Assembly: GCF_001305295.1 (NCBI RefSeq)
Contig: NZ_LJSI01000053.1
Location: 124,001-188,000 of the forward strand
Length of the DNA stretch: 64,000 bases
Reading direction: 5' to 3'
Source: Neptunomonas antarctica
Lineage (GTDB): Bacteria; Pseudomonadota; Gammaproteobacteria; Pseudomonadales; Balneatricaceae
Numbering within the stretch: position 1 is the first letter of the stretch; each line of letters starts with the position of its first letter. A model generated the notes under the pieces. It was not told the origin of the DNA. It searched no databases and saw nothing but the letters and a program-made list of their open reading frames with translations. The position numbers and the translations under genes were made by a program. Shown here piece after piece: positions 62,456 through 64,000 of the stretch.

Positions 62456-63181
62456 ATGAAATATATTAAGCAAATTATTTTCCAGCCGTTAGCTCTGTGC
62501 GGATTATGTTTGGCGATTGCCACCCCAGTAGTACACGCCGGAATAATAGACCCGACCAGTCACAACCTAAGTAATTCTTCTGCTACTTGGCTAGAAGGGC
62601 GGTTGGGGCAAGGGGACTTAGATTGGGATAGTATTTGGTACGGAACGACGGGCGCTTCATCAACTAGCTGGCATGCCGCCGTTGATGGAGTCGGCCCCAC
62701 GGTTTCCATCTACGACGTTAATTATGCGGGACAAAACTATCTGATCGGAGGATATACCGATTTGGACTGGACAAGTGGTGGTTATAAACACGATAGCACA
62801 GATGGATTTTTCGACAGTTTTATATTCAACTTAAATACACAAACCACACACAAATCAATGCCCGGGAACTGGGGTACGGGTGTATATGCTATTTACGCTG
62901 TCTCCACACATTTCGCCACTTTCGGTGGGGGCCACGACATTTTCGGGGGTAGTTATACATTAGGAGGCAACGCTTACTCAAATTGGCAGGGCACTTATAA
63001 TCTTGGGCTAGGAAACATAATCGACAACGCAAATAACGTTGCTTCTTTTACGGTAAATAGTCTGGAAACGTTCGCTTTCGCGCCCGCCGCATCAGTCCCC
63101 ACACCTGGCACGATCGCTTTATTTTCGCTAGGCTTAATGGGTCTTGGATTGAATCGACGCCGCCAGCGTAAAGCCGCTTAA
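62456..63181 (+). CDS. PEP-CTERM protein with TLDc-like domain
   Basis: A 241-residue exported protein. Signal peptide ~1-29 (VHA|GI). The middle (~60-180) has the TLDc-like pattern: NYLIGGYTDLDW, a FIFNL strand and FGGGHDIFGGS. The C-terminus has VPTPG, a hydrophobic helix and RRRQRK, a PEP-CTERM variant with Thr for Glu. Start at 62456 is chosen by AGAGG upstream and by the signal peptide; an earlier in-frame ATG is at 62438. Function unknown. Confidence 0.8.
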   Translation: MKYIKQIIFQPLALCGLCLAIATPVVHAGIIDPTSHNLSNSSATWLEGRLGQGDLDWDSIWYGTTGASSTSWHAAVDGVGPTVSIYDVNYAGQNYLIGGYTDLDWTSGGYKHDSTDGFFDSFIFNLNTQTTHKSMPGNWGTGVYAIYAVSTHFATFGGGHDIFGGSYTLGGNAYSNWQGTYNLGLGNIIDNANNVASFTVNSLETFAFAPAASVPTPGTIALFSLGLMGLGLNRRRQRKAA

Positions 63182-63564
63182 TCTGCGGCTGCTACCTGAG
63201 CAACAGATGTCGACACCGTTGCTCACCCTCTTCATAAATAACAAGGGAAACCAGTCACCACGCTGTTTTCCCTTTGTTTTGTCTGCTCGTTAATTACTGT
63301 ATCGGATGGTCTAGTCACAATCTGATCACACTAAGCACTAAATTTGCTACCTGCCCACTCAATATGGCTGCGCAAATATACTTTCAAAGATCGATCAGTA
63401 TCTTTTGCCGGTGATGGTAATAATTGGCCTCGCAGCTGACCCTTTTAGATCAGGTGTGTGCATGTGCCGGTTAACGAGAAATTGAGGGGCTACTCTCGCG
63501 CGATGTGTAGCAGTTTTTAAATTGTCTGCTACAGTCAGTGCACACGGAATAATAGGATGTTTGT
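63182..63564. other. Spacer before the Mrr-like gene
   Basis: About 380 bp containing a terminator-like hairpin (63243-63281) and otherwise nothing recognisable. Confidence 0.5.
63243..63281 (+). terminator. Terminator of the TLDc-like PEP-CTERM gene
   Basis: AAGGGAAA pairs with TTTCCCTT around a 16-nt loop, followed by TGTTTTGT. Confidence 0.65.
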
Positions 63565-64000
63565 ATGTCACGGAAACGACGCACCTCACCACTTGAAGGT
63601 CTTATGGATATTGCATCAACATTGCCTTGCTGGGTGAGCTTGATCTTAGCCGTGATTAGTTACTTTGTTTTACATCATTACGCCAGTCAGGCGCTCACGC
63701 CGCAGATTCAATCCGGTAGTTACGTACCCCAAAACATGACACGAATAATGTTTCAGCCATTGCTCATGGCACTGCAATATTTGGTGCCTTTCGTGTTTTG
63801 TTTGGGCGCTGCTATATCAGCCGTTAAAGCGTTTAAGGGGCGTCGTTTAGCTCAGCAATACGTTTCCATAGAATCCACTCAAAAAGCTGCCGTATCGCCC
63901 CAAAATAGAACTAAGCCTACTGATTCAATGAGCTGGCAGCAGTTTGAGTTATTGGTGGGTCAGGCATTTCGTTTATTGGGCTATCGAGTTATTGATGGCG
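63565..64000 (+). CDS. Membrane-anchored Mrr-type restriction endonuclease (3'-truncated by window)
   Basis: 145 codons are visible. Two membrane helices (~20-38 and ~65-87) are followed by a linker, then SWQQFELLVGQAFRLLGY, the opening of the Mrr-type (restriction endonuclease type IV-like) catalytic domain; the active-site residues lie beyond the window. Such membrane-linked Mrr proteins are common in proteobacteria, often with a topoisomerase-zinc domain; target unknown. AGGATG lies 5-10 bp upstream of the ATG. Confidence 0.75.
   Translation, partial: MSRKRRTSPLEGLMDIASTLPCWVSLILAVISYFVLHHYASQALTPQIQSGSYVPQNMTRIMFQPLLMALQYLVPFVFCLGAAISAVKAFKGRRLAQQYVSIESTQKAAVSPQNRTKPTDSMSWQQFELLVGQAFRLLGYRVIDG

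Overview
The window looks like a chromosomal segment of a free-living, probably aquatic gammaproteobacterium. By eye it is mid-40s % G+C, with AT-rich accessory patches. Gene order recalls the Pseudomonadales/Cellvibrionales: oxyR-recG; coaD with a YfhL-type ferredoxin; rsmD, an M16-like gene, ftsEX, rpoH, DUF423, thiS, thiG and trmB; and PII/amtB, ubiK, comM, an EAL protein, rep and cytochrome c5. This placement rests on synteny and protein resemblance only; no search was run.

Layout. 1-2.6 kb: the end of a membrane GGDEF-EAL protein and a small membrane protein. 2.6-6.4 kb: a LysR regulator divergent from a redox cluster (AhpD-like protein, PNPOx/ferredoxin-reductase/2Fe-2S fusion, DUF1348 protein), with a palindromic operator candidate between them. 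6.5-23.4 kb: mostly core genes (SDR, oxyR, recG, RIO kinase, rluF, coaD, M48 lipoprotein, rsmD, ftsEX, rpoH, thiSG, trmB). 23.4-27.1 kb: an AT-rich accessory zone with an intact ice-binding-like PEP-CTERM gene, two decayed secreted-protein genes and several copies of a TGTCAG/TACA motif. 27.1-32 kb: 3-hydroxybutyrate oligomer hydrolase, a GFA protein, and a YqjD/YqjE/AI-2E-type membrane operon. 32.2-39 kb: a Fur-box-preceded exbB-exbD-exbD-tonB operon, a siderophore receptor, a PiuC-type hydroxylase and an FMN hydroxy-acid oxidase. 39-47.8 kb: a chemoreceptor, a permease, a Cpx-like system (Spy/CpxP-like protein, CpxR, CpxA, with a perfect GTAAA-N5-GTAAA box) and a PAS-GGDEF-EAL protein. 47.9-60 kb: PII-amtB-PII behind a sigma-54 promoter, ubiK, a degenerate GGDEF-EAL protein, comM, an inserted PEP-CTERM unit flanked by a ~750-bp duplication, an EAL protein, rep and cytochrome c5. 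60.5-64 kb: tRNA-Arg, tRNA-Thr, a pseudouridine synthase, a tRNA-Thr 3' relic, a small lipoprotein, a TLDc-like PEP-CTERM gene and the start of an Mrr-type nuclease.

Main observation. Three unrelated PEP-CTERM (exosortase-substrate) genes far apart in the window share one promoter architecture: TGTCAG-N7-TACA, then about 60-77 bp downstream a sigma-54 -24/-12 element (GG-N10-GC), then the gene. One of these units sits as a ~1.03-kb insert between two direct copies of the comM/EAL-gene 3' ends. Another is surrounded by decayed relatives and extra motif copies. This suggests a scattered PEP-CTERM regulon under an enhancer-binding protein (PrsR is the obvious family candidate), with units that behave like self-contained cassettes. 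No exosortase or prsK/prsR gene lies in this window.

Four proteins with GGDEF/EAL regions, one apparently catalytically dead, indicate substantial cyclic-di-GMP signalling.
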